A program made the position numbers and the translations under genes. Positions 1-8,035 of a stretch of 64,000 bases of DNA are shown one piece after another. The notes below the pieces were generated by a model. The model was given only the letters and a program-made list of their open reading frames with translations, was not told where the DNA came from and did not search any database. This DNA is from Elusimicrobiales bacterium. GTDB taxonomy: Bacteria > Elusimicrobiota > Elusimicrobia > Elusimicrobiales > UBA9959. The first letter of the stretch is position 1. The number at the start of each line of letters is the position of its first letter. Location of the stretch: the NCBI GenBank assembly GCA_028688015.1, contig JAQTZB010000004.1, positions 1-64,000 of the forward strand, in the 5' to 3' direction.

Positions 1-229
1 CGGTCCCCATAGTGAACTTCCCGCCGGGGATGGTGATGAACTCCACCGGTTTTACAGGAGCTCCGGCTAGCGAATCCGTCCCGGCCACATAACCTTTGTT
101 GCCTAGAGCCTTCCTTGAGCCGGTCTCTACGTAGAACGGCTTTATCTCCGGCTCGGGTGCGCTGACGCCAGAGGCCTCTCCGCCGGCCTCGGTTTTCAGC
201 GCCTCGAAAGAACTATCCGAGACTGCATC
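1..229. repeat. Direct repeat, copy 1 (second copy 2067-2295)
   Basis: Bases 1-212 match 2067-2278 with only about two differences seen by eye, and similarity fades by about 229. Both copies are in the same orientation and encode the same linker and start of the SUMF1 fold. Upstream of the repeat the two genes have unrelated signal peptides. Confidence 0.9.
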
Positions 230-409
230 CCTGAACTCACCGCCCAGCCGGGGGGCGGACTCGGCGCTTACGCCTCCGCTCCTTTTCATCTCGCCGAACT
301 TAAGGCCGCTTTCATTCCTGCCTGCTTCAAGGCTGGGGCCCAGCGCCCACAAGGCTTGCCCGCTCATCATCACCGCCATGGCCATAGCCGCAGTTTTAAA
401 AGTTTTCAT
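1..409 (-). CDS. SUMF1-like secreted protein, N-terminal part, cut by window edge
   Basis: The reading frame starts at the ATG ending at 409 and runs off the left edge, so only about 136 residues are visible. A signal peptide (MKTFKTAAMAMAVMMSGQ, then ALWALG) is followed by a linker and the start of a SUMF1/FGE-type fold (FITIPGGKFTMGT). An AAGGAG ribosome site lies 5-10 bases upstream. The first about 55 residues resemble the leader of the glycine-zipper protein at 15006-15530 (ALGPxxExxRNExGxKFGE), while the rest is almost identical to the SUMF1-like protein at 1408-2391. The gene is therefore a chimera of two modules. The catalytic end of the fold is outside the window. Confidence 0.85.
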   Translation of the reverse strand, partial: MKTFKTAAMAMAVMMSGQALWALGPSLEAGRNESGLKFGEMKRSGGVSAESAPRLGGEFRDAVSDSSFEALKTEAGGEASGVSAPEPEIKPFYVETGSRKALGNKGYVAGTDSLAGAPVKPVEFITIPGGKFTMGT

Positions 410-455
410 TTTAGTCTCCTTGGTTTAACGCAGTCCGCCTGCCGTCTATGGATAT

Positions 456-484
456 AGTCTACACCGCGCAGGCGTACGCAGTAA
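456..484 (-). promoter_or_regulatory. Candidate promoter of the gene ending at 409
   Basis: On the minus strand a TAGACT -10 box lies at 456-461 and a TTACTG -35-like box at 479-484, 17 bases apart. The leader would be about 40 bases and includes the AAGGAG ribosome site. The same TAGACT/TAAACT box recurs before many genes here. Confidence 0.5.
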
Positions 485-787
485 GGGCAGGAGGGCCCGG
501 TTCCACGTCGGAATCTGGCAGCGCCGCTACCACCGGCTTTTTACCGTTCTTTTACCTGGTCGTCCACCCTCCCTATGAAGACCCCCGACACAAGCCTCGG
601 GGGACGGGGACAGATGGCACAGTAACCGGCCACAGCAGGGAACATTGTGGACCAAGGGAAAGCAGATAAACGGATGGATTCCAGGACGTTTGAACTATCG
701 CAGAAGAGACCGTGCAGGTTATTGTGTTATGTCCCCGTAATCCGTCCCCGGGATATCGGCGTGTGTGCGTTCAGTACCGGCGGCAGC
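485..787. other. Intergenic stretch without a supported gene
   Basis: No coherent reading frame is seen. A G-rich phrase near 598-622 (GGGGACGGGGACAGATGGCA) resembles short dispersed repeats found beside IS200-type elements in other genomes. That resemblance is from memory and was not tested. Confidence 0.4.
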
Positions 788-961
788 CCCCGCATCCTGG
801 CGCAGCTTCTGGTTTTCTTCCTCTATAACCTTCAATCTTGCCATGAGCGCCGTGTCATGTTTGCCTTTCCAGACATAAAACGTGCGCCGGCTTATGCCGA
901 GCTTGCGGCAGATCGTCTCCACGGAGACCCCCAGATCGTGCAGTCTTAAGGCGTAGGTCAT
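788..961 (-). pseudogene. IS3-family transposase OrfA remnant (HTH)
   Basis: The frame reads MTYALRLHDLGVSVETIC, then RKLGISRRTFYVWKGKH and a leucine-rich IEEENQKLRQ segment, the helix-turn-helix and zipper of IS3/IS911-type OrfA. The usual N-terminal part (xxxYTEEQIVxIL) is missing and the frame degenerates after QKLRQ, with no OrfB next to it. It is a fossil. An N-terminal OrfA piece lies at 2999-3070 and OrfB pieces at 18947-19150, so the same element may once have had several copies here. Confidence 0.75.
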
Positions 962-1052
962 CCGCTCTTCAATTCGGCAGGCGCCCATAATATATGCCGT
1001 GCACATCTCAGGCGAAAATCAGGCCTGTAAAGTTTTATGGGTCCAGGCAGTA

Positions 1053-1182
1053 GGCCGTTTAAAAGAGAACAGCTGGACCGAGGGCGCTTCTGGGTAAGCG
1101 GGGCTTGGCGTGAACTATATCCAGTCGTTGGAATCTGCAGACCAGGGAGGAAAGTAAAAACAAAAACGCGCTAAGGTCTTAT
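1053..1182 (+). repeat. Inverted repeat, left arm (right arm 2481-2609)
   Basis: The reverse complement of this segment aligns along its whole length with 2481-2609 at roughly 80 percent by eye, including an exact ATAAGACCTTAGCGCGTTTT block and a shared GATTCCAACGACT block. The two arms enclose the SUMF1-like gene. Each arm carries a TAAACT/TGAACT promoter-like box. Confidence 0.85.
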
Positions 1183-1407
1183 GCCCAACTGAAAACTCAC
1201 AAGCTCTCCCTCGTCAAAGAGCCCGGTCGCCGGATTTAAGCGCAGGGTGAAAATCTTGAGTTTCATTTCTCCGCCGCCGTTTCCGGTTTATATTCACTAC
1301 TCCGGTAGCGCACCGGGCGCGGCTTACGCACGCGCCCGGTTCACTACCTCCGCAAGTTGACCTGCAACAGATTTATACCAAGGGCCAAGTGTTCAAGTCT
1401 CCAAGGG

Positions 1408-2391
1408 TTACCGAGACCTCACAAGGCGGAACCCGATGCCGCCGTTGCGGTCGCCGGGGTCGTCGTTAAGGCGGAGATCGGCCCGCAGGACCCTGGCGTC
1501 ATCGTAGTTGAAGGAGCCGCCACGAATCACCCGGCCGGAGCCCGCAGCTTCAAACGCACTGCCGTCAGTAGGCGCACCTTTGTACGAATCTTGATATTTA
1601 TCCTGCACCCACTGCCAGACATTACCAGACATATCACATAAACCCTGTGCCGTATTCCCCTTGGGTTTGGAGCAGACCGGCATAGTGCTGTTTGTGCCGC
1701 AACCATAACCGCTGTTGCTTTTCATCACAGCTTTGTCGCAGGTCGGTTCATCATTGCCCCAGGGATATTTCTGGTTCCTGCCGCCGCTGGTGGCCGCGTA
1801 TTCGAACTCGGCTTCGCTGGGGAGCCTCGCGCCCTTGAATTTGGCATAAGCCTGCGCCTGGTCCCAGTCCACGCAGTTCACCGGGTGAAGCTGCCGACCG
1901 GGCTTGCCCCAGTTGCAATAGTCGCCGGTGGCCGGTTCTGTACACCCGCCTTTAATAACGCACTCCGCGTATTGCTCCACTGTCACCACTGTTTTGGACA
2001 TCTCAAAGGTTTTAATAGCGACCTCGTGGATCGGCTTGGCGTCTTCAAAACCTTTCTCGCCACTGTCGGTCCCCATAGTGAACTTCCCGCCGGGGATGGT
2101 GATGAACTCCACCGGTTTTACAGGAGCTCCGGCTAGCGAATCCGTCCCGGCCACATAACCTTTGTTGCCTAGAGCCTTCCTTGAGCCGGTCTCCACATAG
2201 AACGGCTTTATCTCCGGCTCGGGTGCGCTGACGCCAGAGGCCTCTCCGCCGGCCTCGGTTTTCAGCGCCTCGAAAGAACTGTCCGAAACAGCGTCCCGCA
2301 GGTCGGCGGGGATGTGATTGTGCGGCCGCGTGTAGGCGAAAGCCCCCGCCGTTACCGCTAGAAGTCCGAACCAAACTATTTTATTTTTCAT
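1408..2391 (-). CDS. Secreted SUMF1/FGE-fold protein
   Basis: The product has 327 residues. An ATG start at 2391 is preferred over an upstream GTG because it follows a GGAGGT site and opens a signal peptide (MKNKIVWFGLLAVTAGAFAY). After a linker the SUMF1 (formylglycine-generating-enzyme-like) domain covers about residues 95-327: IPGGKFTMGTD, HPVNCVDWDQAQAYAKF, RLPSEAEFEYAA, GNVWQWVQD, VIRGGSF and GIGFRLVRSR are family landmarks. The two active-site cysteines of true FGE, expected after GGSF, are absent (FNYDDARVLRADLRLN). It is therefore probably a binding or structural member, not a sulfatase activator. The gene lies between inverted-repeat arms and shares a near-identical 5' segment with the chimeric gene at the left edge. 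Confidence 0.9.
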   Translation of the reverse strand: MKNKIVWFGLLAVTAGAFAYTRPHNHIPADLRDAVSDSSFEALKTEAGGEASGVSAPEPEIKPFYVETGSRKALGNKGYVAGTDSLAGAPVKPVEFITIPGGKFTMGTDSGEKGFEDAKPIHEVAIKTFEMSKTVVTVEQYAECVIKGGCTEPATGDYCNWGKPGRQLHPVNCVDWDQAQAYAKFKGARLPSEAEFEYAATSGGRNQKYPWGNDEPTCDKAVMKSNSGYGCGTNSTMPVCSKPKGNTAQGLCDMSGNVWQWVQDKYQDSYKGAPTDGSAFEAAGSGRVIRGGSFNYDDARVLRADLRLNDDPGDRNGGIGFRLVRSR

Positions 2392-2422
2392 ACTGTTACC
2401 TCCAGAAAGACCGACTCTACAT

Positions 2423-2428
2423 AGTCTA
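2423..2428 (-). promoter_or_regulatory. Candidate -10 box of the SUMF1-like gene
   Basis: On the minus strand GTGTAGACTATGTAG contains the recurrent TAGACT box, about 32 bases before the ATG at 2391. No good -35 hexamer was seen. Confidence 0.4.
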
Positions 2429-2480
2429 CACCGCACTACAGGGACCCGCCACTAAAGTTATCTTTAAGATTTCACTCCCC

Positions 2481-2609
2481 ATAAGACCTTAGCGCGTTTT
2501 TGCTTTTACTTCTCTCCTCAGTCTGCCGATTCCAACGACTAGGTATAGTTTATACCAGCCCCCGCTTGCCCAGAAGTACCCTTAGTCCCGCTGTTCTCTG
2601 TAAACGGCC
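2481..2609 (-). repeat. Inverted repeat, right arm (left arm 1053-1182)
   Basis: This is the partner of the arm at 1053-1182. It contains TATAAACTATACC on the minus strand, a promoter-like box pointing towards the SUMF1-like gene. The arm lies just beyond the stop of the winged-helix gene at 2639. Confidence 0.85.
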
Positions 2610-2638
2610 CACAAGACTTTACCGCTCCTTTGCCATGC

Positions 2639-2896
2639 TTAGTCTTCCAGCAACGCCTCTATCTTGCCGCTTAGGTCCGTTGCCCGGATCCGGAACAGGT
2701 AGACCGGGCCGAAGGCCCTGCGCTCCACAAGACCGAACGAAACAAGCTGCTCCAGGGCATTAAGCGCCTGCTGATGACTGTAACCTATGTGCCGGGCCAG
2801 GTCCCTGCCGGTAGCGTCGCCGCCCAGGGAAAACAAATATTTCAGCGCCGCCCGGCGGGACTTGCTGGAAAGGATATCGAAAACGATGTTGTCCAT
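2639..2896 (-). CDS. Small winged-helix DNA-binding protein
   Basis: The product has 85 residues and is a single winged helix-turn-helix: SSKSRRAALKYLFSLGGDAT, then RDLARHIGYSHQQALNALEQ as helices 2-3 and LVSFGLVERRAFGPVYLFRI as the wing. It belongs to the ArsR/MarR-like group often encoded before a nucleotidyltransferase. No such gene follows here, because the sequence runs into the inverted-repeat arm, so it may be an orphaned half of a former pair. A GGAGG site lies 8 bases before the ATG. The role as a transcription regulator is inferred from the fold. Confidence 0.75.
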   Translation of the reverse strand: MDNIVFDILSSKSRRAALKYLFSLGGDATGRDLARHIGYSHQQALNALEQLVSFGLVERRAFGPVYLFRIRATDLSGKIEALLED

Positions 2897-2998
2897 ATCT
2901 CACATCCTCCCCGCGGATATATCCCCAAGTTGCTCTGACCTTCCCCCTGTAATTCAGACCAGCTGAAATAGGTAAAATCACCTATGGAGGCAACTGGA

Positions 2999-3070
2999 AT
3001 GAATCGCAGATACACCGAAGAACAGATAGTAAAGATCCTTAAAGAAGCCCAGTCCGGCAGCCGCGCCTGA
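2999..3070 (+). pseudogene. IS3-family OrfA N-terminal remnant
   Basis: A 23-residue frame reads MNRRYTEEQIVKILKEAQSG then SRA and stops. This is the conserved start of IS3-type OrfA proteins. A GGAGG site precedes the ATG. The rest of the transposase is missing, because the sequence changes abruptly into the intergenic region before the protease gene. Confidence 0.75.
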
Positions 3071-3124
3071 ATACCTGTGGCGTGGATTTAACTGGTTTCC
3101 GGGACGTTCTTATCTTTTTGCGGC

Positions 3125-5926
3125 TTATTTTATAACAGACACCTTTTTTATCTTCCTCTCGCCGCCGTGCTCGAAATAGACCAGGTACAGGCCGCTGGCC
3201 ACCTTGCGGCCGGCTTTGTTCACCGCGGGCCAGGCCAGTGCGCCGCTGGAGGCGGCTCTCCCCTGCCACACGAGTTCTGCGTTAAGTGTGTAGATCTTCA
3301 CCTCCGTCCCTTCGGGCAGACCGTCAATTGTAACCTGCGTCTGCCCCCGGTTGGGATAGAACGGATTCGGATAGATCCGCGCGCTCTCAAGATCGGCCCC
3401 TGCGGTCAACACCATCACCTGGAACAGCGAGAAGTGCATTGTCTTGCCGGACACCTTGTTTTGATCGGGATAGGATACGGACTCAAGAGGGATCCACCCT
3501 TTAGACTGCTCGTCGTAGCGGGCAAGCACCAGATTCTCGCGGTCCACACCGGCCATCTCGTCATCGGTGTATGCAACCTCGATGGTAACCGCCTTTACCG
3601 GCTGAACGTCCTGATCCAGTGCTATCTCAAGCCCTATACCTGTGGGATTCATCTTGCTGTTAAGCACGTAATCCGTGGCCGGCATATCATAAACGGCGCT
3701 CACTGTTAAAACAACCGGGCTGACAAAGGATCCCGCGAGTACACTTACACTTATGGGACGTGAAGCTGTTCTAGTACTGGCCACCACAGTCGGGGCATTA
3801 ACAGCAACAGCGCATGTCGCCACTTTTGTTCTTCCCACGGCAAAAGTCCAAACCGACTGCGCTGACTCATTCCCTGCCGCATCATAGGCCGACACAGCGT
3901 ATTGATAGTCCTTGGAATAAATAGTCCTCTTATCCTGGAAATAAAGCGTCGGGGTGGTACCTATGAGCATTCCATTGTAGAACACCTTGTAGCCGGTAAC
4001 GCCGACATTATCGCTGGAAGCCGCCCAGGAGAGATTTATCAACTTAACAGAAACTCTTTCGACAGCAAGTCTACTCGGAACTGACGGCGCCGCCATATCC
4101 CGAGTAGTCCCAGATGCGGCGGCTGACCGCGCTGACACCTGCCCGTCAGCATCATAAGCCGATACAGTGTATGAATAGACGGCGTAAGAGTAAGCAGGCA
4201 GCCCGGTATCCTGGAAAGAAGTTGATGTGGTTATGGCTATCTGCATACCGCTACGAAATACCCGGTAACCAGTAACGCCTACATTATCGATGGAAGCCGC
4301 CCAGGAGAGATTTATTTGCGTGGGCGAAGCGACTGTGGCGGTAAGCCCGGTCGGAGCTGACGGCGCCGTGGTTCCCTTGACCAAAGCGGAAGCCAGCAGG
4401 GCGGAGGCGGCGCTGTTCTGAAAACGCAGCTCAAAGGTGTACCCGCCCTCGTTTATCCAATCAGCGGGCTTGCTGCCAGATGTCCCGCAGGCAAACAGCT
4501 TCTTGGTTTCCTTAACAAATACACACGCCCCAGGCGCGTTCATGGAATTCCAGGACACCGTAGCGGAACAAATTGTCTTCCCGAAGGCGAACGAGCACGG
4601 ATTGGGCGAAGCGCTGATACTACCGTTGGCAACCTGGACAGCGATTACCTGCGTCCCAGTCCCGTAGGCGTTTGTGGCGCTGACCGTGATGTTTGTGATC
4701 CCCGCTGAAGCCGGCGCCCCCGATATGAGGCCGGTGGCGGTATTTACGCTGAGACCGGCGGGGAGGTTGGCGGCATTGAAACTGGTTGGGACATTTTTAG
4801 CCGTAATAAGATAACTAAAGGCCGTGCCGGCGACTCCGGAAACGGAAAGAGTGCTTGTGATCACGGGTGGGGCCGCCACGGCATAGTAAGCTATGGTTCC
4901 CTGCCCAAACCTGACATCGTTAGTCATCTGAGAATAAGCGATCTTGAAGAAACCTTCCTCACCCCAAGCCTTTCCCCAACTGTTTTTAACTATGAAGTAT
5001 TTGCCTACGTCATCATAGCCCACGATCAAGACCGCATGCCCGCCTGCATGATTGCCGCTGACATAAGAATAAACCCCCTCACTATAATAGAAGAAATCGT
5101 CGTACACCTGGAATGTTGTCACCAGGGGTCCGTAAGTGTTCAGAGCTTTTTTGATGGCGGCCTCCGTTGCAAATACACTGCCAATGTCCCATAACTTGAG
5201 TGCGGCCGCCTGCCACCCGGATTTGGGGCCGTTGGAGCAGTCACCATTGGCAGAAATATAAGGATAATAGCTTTCGGAAGGAGAACCGTCGGATTTCAGG
5301 AATTCGGACGCTGAAGAGATATCTCCACCGCTGCAACTCCCCGCTTTGCTGCAGGATAGCACTATTTGTTCCGAAAGGTCCACGTTCTGGCCGACCAGGC
5401 CCTGAGTGAGGAGGACGTATGACTCCAGGCCCGCCGTAGTCGCGAACGCCCAGCAACTTCCGCATCGGCCCTGGGACTTGACGGAGGAGACATAATTCCT
5501 GCCGTTATAATTTCGCCAATCCAGACTTGCCGGAATCGCCGCAGCAGCCGAAGCCGACGAACCGAGGAGCGCCTTAACAGATACCCTATCTTTAGGCACG
5601 CTTTTAATATCCGACGGCGTACTCGAGATGATCGCTCCCAGGTATTTTTTCCTAAGCTCCGGAGACAATATTGAGATAGCGTTTTCTTTGACCACCCATT
5701 TAGCGCCCTTGCTTTTAATTGCGGTTCTGAATTTATCTATCTCTGCGGCCGGCGAAATGGAAAAACAGAACAGCAAGAGAAAGGCGGCCCACCCGGCAGG
5801 GCAAAGACCACCGACGCCCCGGCCGGCACGAAACCGCTCTAACGCGGTAGTTAATAGCGGTAAAACAGGAAGCCCGGCAAGGTATTCACGGATGGGAACT
5901 GAGTCATGTTTGCTTTTAATTTTCAT
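3125..5926 (-). CDS. Secreted papain-family cysteine protease with Ig/FN3 domains and C-terminal sorting domain
   Basis: The product has 933 residues. A signal-type hydrophobic stretch lies at about 45-60 after an unusually long N-region. A propeptide-like part is followed by a C1 peptidase domain at about 130-345, with oxyanion Gln152, catalytic Cys158 (GRCGSCWAF), His297 (GGHAVLIVGY) and Asn315 (VKNSWG). Next come a putative-Ig domain (about 352-435), two fibronectin-III domains (about 520-605 and 612-700) and a beta-rich domain also found in the 58432-62076 protein. The last about 85 residues (YPNPFYPN, VKIYTLNAELVW, KVASGLYLVYF) form a FlgD-like type IX-style sorting tail. It is encoded 32 bases downstream of a PorV-like gene, consistent with co-transcription. 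The likely role is extracellular protein degradation at the cell surface. Confidence 0.93.
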   Translation of the reverse strand: MKIKSKHDSVPIREYLAGLPVLPLLTTALERFRAGRGVGGLCPAGWAAFLLLFCFSISPAAEIDKFRTAIKSKGAKWVVKENAISILSPELRKKYLGAIISSTPSDIKSVPKDRVSVKALLGSSASAAAAIPASLDWRNYNGRNYVSSVKSQGRCGSCWAFATTAGLESYVLLTQGLVGQNVDLSEQIVLSCSKAGSCSGGDISSASEFLKSDGSPSESYYPYISANGDCSNGPKSGWQAAALKLWDIGSVFATEAAIKKALNTYGPLVTTFQVYDDFFYYSEGVYSYVSGNHAGGHAVLIVGYDDVGKYFIVKNSWGKAWGEEGFFKIAYSQMTNDVRFGQGTIAYYAVAAPPVITSTLSVSGVAGTAFSYLITAKNVPTSFNAANLPAGLSVNTATGLISGAPASAGITNITVSATNAYGTGTQVIAVQVANGSISASPNPCSFAFGKTICSATVSWNSMNAPGACVFVKETKKLFACGTSGSKPADWINEGGYTFELRFQNSAASALLASALVKGTTAPSAPTGLTATVASPTQINLSWAASIDNVGVTGYRVFRSGMQIAITTSTSFQDTGLPAYSYAVYSYTVSAYDADGQVSARSAAASGTTRDMAAPSVPSRLAVERVSVKLINLSWAASSDNVGVTGYKVFYNGMLIGTTPTLYFQDKRTIYSKDYQYAVSAYDAAGNESAQSVWTFAVGRTKVATCAVAVNAPTVVASTRTASRPISVSVLAGSFVSPVVLTVSAVYDMPATDYVLNSKMNPTGIGLEIALDQDVQPVKAVTIEVAYTDDEMAGVDRENLVLARYDEQSKGWIPLESVSYPDQNKVSGKTMHFSLFQVMVLTAGADLESARIYPNPFYPNRGQTQVTIDGLPEGTEVKIYTLNAELVWQGRAASSGALAWPAVNKAGRKVASGLYLVYFEHGGERKIKKVSVIK

Positions 5927-5958
5927 AAAGGCCTCACCGCTAATTTACTCAACAGAAG

Positions 5959-7002
5959 CTATTTAAAAAGATACGCCAGGCTGGCAGAACCGGTATTGTT
6001 CTTTGCAACCCGCTGCCCGTACGGCTTAACCCTGGCCACGACATCATTGCGAGCTCCACCGAACTTCATTGTAAGCGACAGCCGGTGAGTCAGCCCAAGG
6101 TCGCCGAATGGAACTATCGCGTAATCCACCGCCATATTTTTAATTACCACCCCAAGCCCTCCGCTTATGCCGCTTATTCCCGAGATATCACCCATGGTAT
6201 AGTTGTTCGCACCGAAGCGCAACAGTACACGCATATTGCCGGCATTGTAGGCCGTATGCTCCACCCCGGAGCATAAATAAGGCATATTACCGCGGGGCGC
6301 AACCACATCGGCCGAGATAAGCCAATCTTTGGCCAGGTTCAGCGCGCCGCCGGCCTTGAAGGTCAAAGGCAGCGGATCGCTTTCTTTATCGAATTTCATC
6401 CCGGCGCCCAGGTTCTGGGCCACGAAAGCCAGCCTAAGGGTCCTGCCGGTAAGCTCGGTTTTGGCGGAAAGCCCGGCGTCGAAGGCCATGGCGGAGGCGC
6501 TCTCTATCAGCGTAGAGCTGATATACTTGGCGGTCACGCCGGCGCTGAAGGCGCCCTTCTCTGCCCCTATAACTTCAAGATCGGCCGCCAGGGAGAAGTT
6601 GGCGGCGTAGTTCCTGGGCTGGTACTGGCCCAGGCTGGCCCCGGAGGCGTCGGTGTGGTCCACCGGGCCGCCGTTCATAAAGGAGAGCGACCCACCAAGA
6701 GCCACAGAACCGTTGGACTTGGCGAAGGACAGGTAGTCGAAGCTGATGTCGGCCAGGTAGCTGGCGTGCATGAGCATCGCCGAGAACTCGGGCGCCCGCA
6801 CCAGCCCGGCCGGGTTCCAGGACACCGCCGAAGCGTCCGCCGCCACCGCCGAGTACGCTCCGCCCATACCCACCGCCCGCGCGCCCATTCCCATGGTCAG
6901 GAAGGCCGCCCCGGTGGTGCCCTTGGCGCCGGAGCCGAAATCTCCGCCCAGAACGCCCTGGGCGGAGGCCAGTATCATCAGGATGGCGGCGAGGAGTTTC
7001 AT
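5959..7002 (-). CDS. PorV/PorQ-like outer-membrane beta-barrel protein
   Basis: The product has 347 residues. A signal peptide (MKLLAAILMILASAQGVLGG) is followed by the family signature FLTMGMGARAVGMGGAYSAV and SWNPAGL, then alternating barrel strands and a terminal LTHRLSLTMKFGG. In type IX secretion PorV/LptO-type proteins carry proteins with C-terminal sorting domains to the surface. Here the gene directly precedes such a protein, the protease at 3125-5926. The TAGACT box lies 6 bases before the ATG, so the mRNA may have no leader. Its promoter and first about 60 codons are duplicated at 9866-10204. Confidence 0.88.
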   Translation of the reverse strand: MKLLAAILMILASAQGVLGGDFGSGAKGTTGAAFLTMGMGARAVGMGGAYSAVAADASAVSWNPAGLVRAPEFSAMLMHASYLADISFDYLSFAKSNGSVALGGSLSFMNGGPVDHTDASGASLGQYQPRNYAANFSLAADLEVIGAEKGAFSAGVTAKYISSTLIESASAMAFDAGLSAKTELTGRTLRLAFVAQNLGAGMKFDKESDPLPLTFKAGGALNLAKDWLISADVVAPRGNMPYLCSGVEHTAYNAGNMRVLLRFGANNYTMGDISGISGISGGLGVVIKNMAVDYAIVPFGDLGLTHRLSLTMKFGGARNDVVARVKPYGQRVAKNNTGSASLAYLFK

Positions 7003-7161
7003 AACTATAGTCTAACCCGCCGTGGTTAAACCGTAGTTACACTGCGATTATACTTTGGTTACATTTTTAAACACCAACCGACCTTACCCCGCAATTCCTA
7101 CCGGCCTAACAGGTTAAATTCTAGTTTCTCTATACCGGACACACACCCCCTGCCAGGGTGA
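6820..7161. repeat. Direct repeat of PorV-like 5' end and promoter, copy 1 (copy 2 at 9866-10204)
   Basis: About 340 bases covering the upstream region and the first about 60 codons of the PorV-like gene recur at 9866-10204 in the same orientation, with only a few differences seen by eye. Copies are about 3.05 kb apart. Confidence 0.92.
7009..7014 (-). promoter_or_regulatory. TAGACT -10 box, leaderless arrangement
   Basis: On the minus strand TTAGACT, then six bases (ATAGTT), then ATG at 7002. With usual -10 spacing, transcription would begin at or next to the start codon. No Shine-Dalgarno sequence is present. No clear -35 hexamer was found. Confidence 0.5.
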
Positions 7162-7445
7162 AAGACTACATAGAAAAGCTGTGCGAGAATTGCTAAAACA
7201 ATTGGAGTTGTATGAAGAGTGGGAAGTTGGTGGAACGGCTGAAAGTGTCAACAGAATAGGCCAGGCAAATGCGTCAATTTAGACTAGACAGAACAAGATT
7301 TATAACCAAGAGGCAAACCATGACATTTTAACTCGCTTGCAACAGTGCCATGACAGGCGGCCAAAAGCGCGGGGAGACAATAAGCGCAGGAGACCGAAGG
7401 CGGGACCTCCGGCCTTCGCCGAGCTTATCATGGATCTTTTTTGTT
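7162..7445. other. Intergenic region with one hairpin
   Basis: Beyond the duplicated promoter no gene is seen. A stem-loop with CGAAGGC/GCCTTCG arms lies at 7395-7418, just beyond the stop of the minus-strand gene at 7446, with a T-run at about 7437-7441. It may be a weak terminator. Confidence 0.4.
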
Positions 7446-8018
7446 TTAGCGCACCAAGGGTTTGAACGAGGCCAGAACCGCCTCATACGCGGCCAGGCCG
7501 GCCTTGGCCTGGCTCATGGGGGCGTAGTAGCGCAGCACAAAGAAGCCGTTCTTTAACGGCACAACGGCGAAACTTTCGTAGACAGGGATCTTTTTAGGGT
7601 GCAGGTTGTTCGATGGTAGGTATTCAAAAACCCTGCGTTCGAACAGTTTTGCAAAATAGTTCCCGGCTTTTCCGTTCTTTACTTTGCCATAAACCTTTCC
7701 GTCCAGGTTGATACCGAGAGCCGGCTGGGAATGCAGTTTAATGAATTTCTCAGGGGTTTTGTACAGCAGGTTGCCCGGCGCGTAATAATACACGCCTATC
7801 TTTACGGCCAGATCTCCGGAGACAGGGCCGAAGAACTCCGCCCCATAAACCTTCTTTTCGGCGTCCGAAAGTCCAAGCCCTTCCTCTTTTTTTACCCAGC
7901 CCTGCGGGAAGACCACCGAGAAACATTTATCCTGGGTATAAGTCCGCCCGGCCGGGGTTGCCCCAAGCACCGGGCCGGCCGTCAGGCATAATACCGCTGT
8001 CATTAATAAATTCTTCAT
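7446..8018 (-). CDS. Small secreted protein, function unknown
   Basis: The product has 190 residues with a signal peptide (MKNLLMTAVLCLTAGPVLGA) and a mature part rich in beta strands (YTQDKCFSVVFPQGWVKKEE, GDLAVKIGVYYYAPG, ESFAVVPLKNGFFVLRYYAP). The start CFSVVFPQGW resembles PsbP/DcrB-like secreted folds, but this is only a guess. The GAGGAG site fits the second of two adjacent ATGs (8018) better than the first (8021). It follows the HExxH-protein gene by 17 bases and probably shares its transcript. Confidence 0.75.
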   Translation of the reverse strand: MKNLLMTAVLCLTAGPVLGATPAGRTYTQDKCFSVVFPQGWVKKEEGLGLSDAEKKVYGAEFFGPVSGDLAVKIGVYYYAPGNLLYKTPEKFIKLHSQPALGINLDGKVYGKVKNGKAGNYFAKLFERRVFEYLPSNNLHPKKIPVYESFAVVPLKNGFFVLRYYAPMSQAKAGLAAYEAVLASFKPLVR

Positions 8019-8035
8019 CATCTCGCTCCTCAGGT

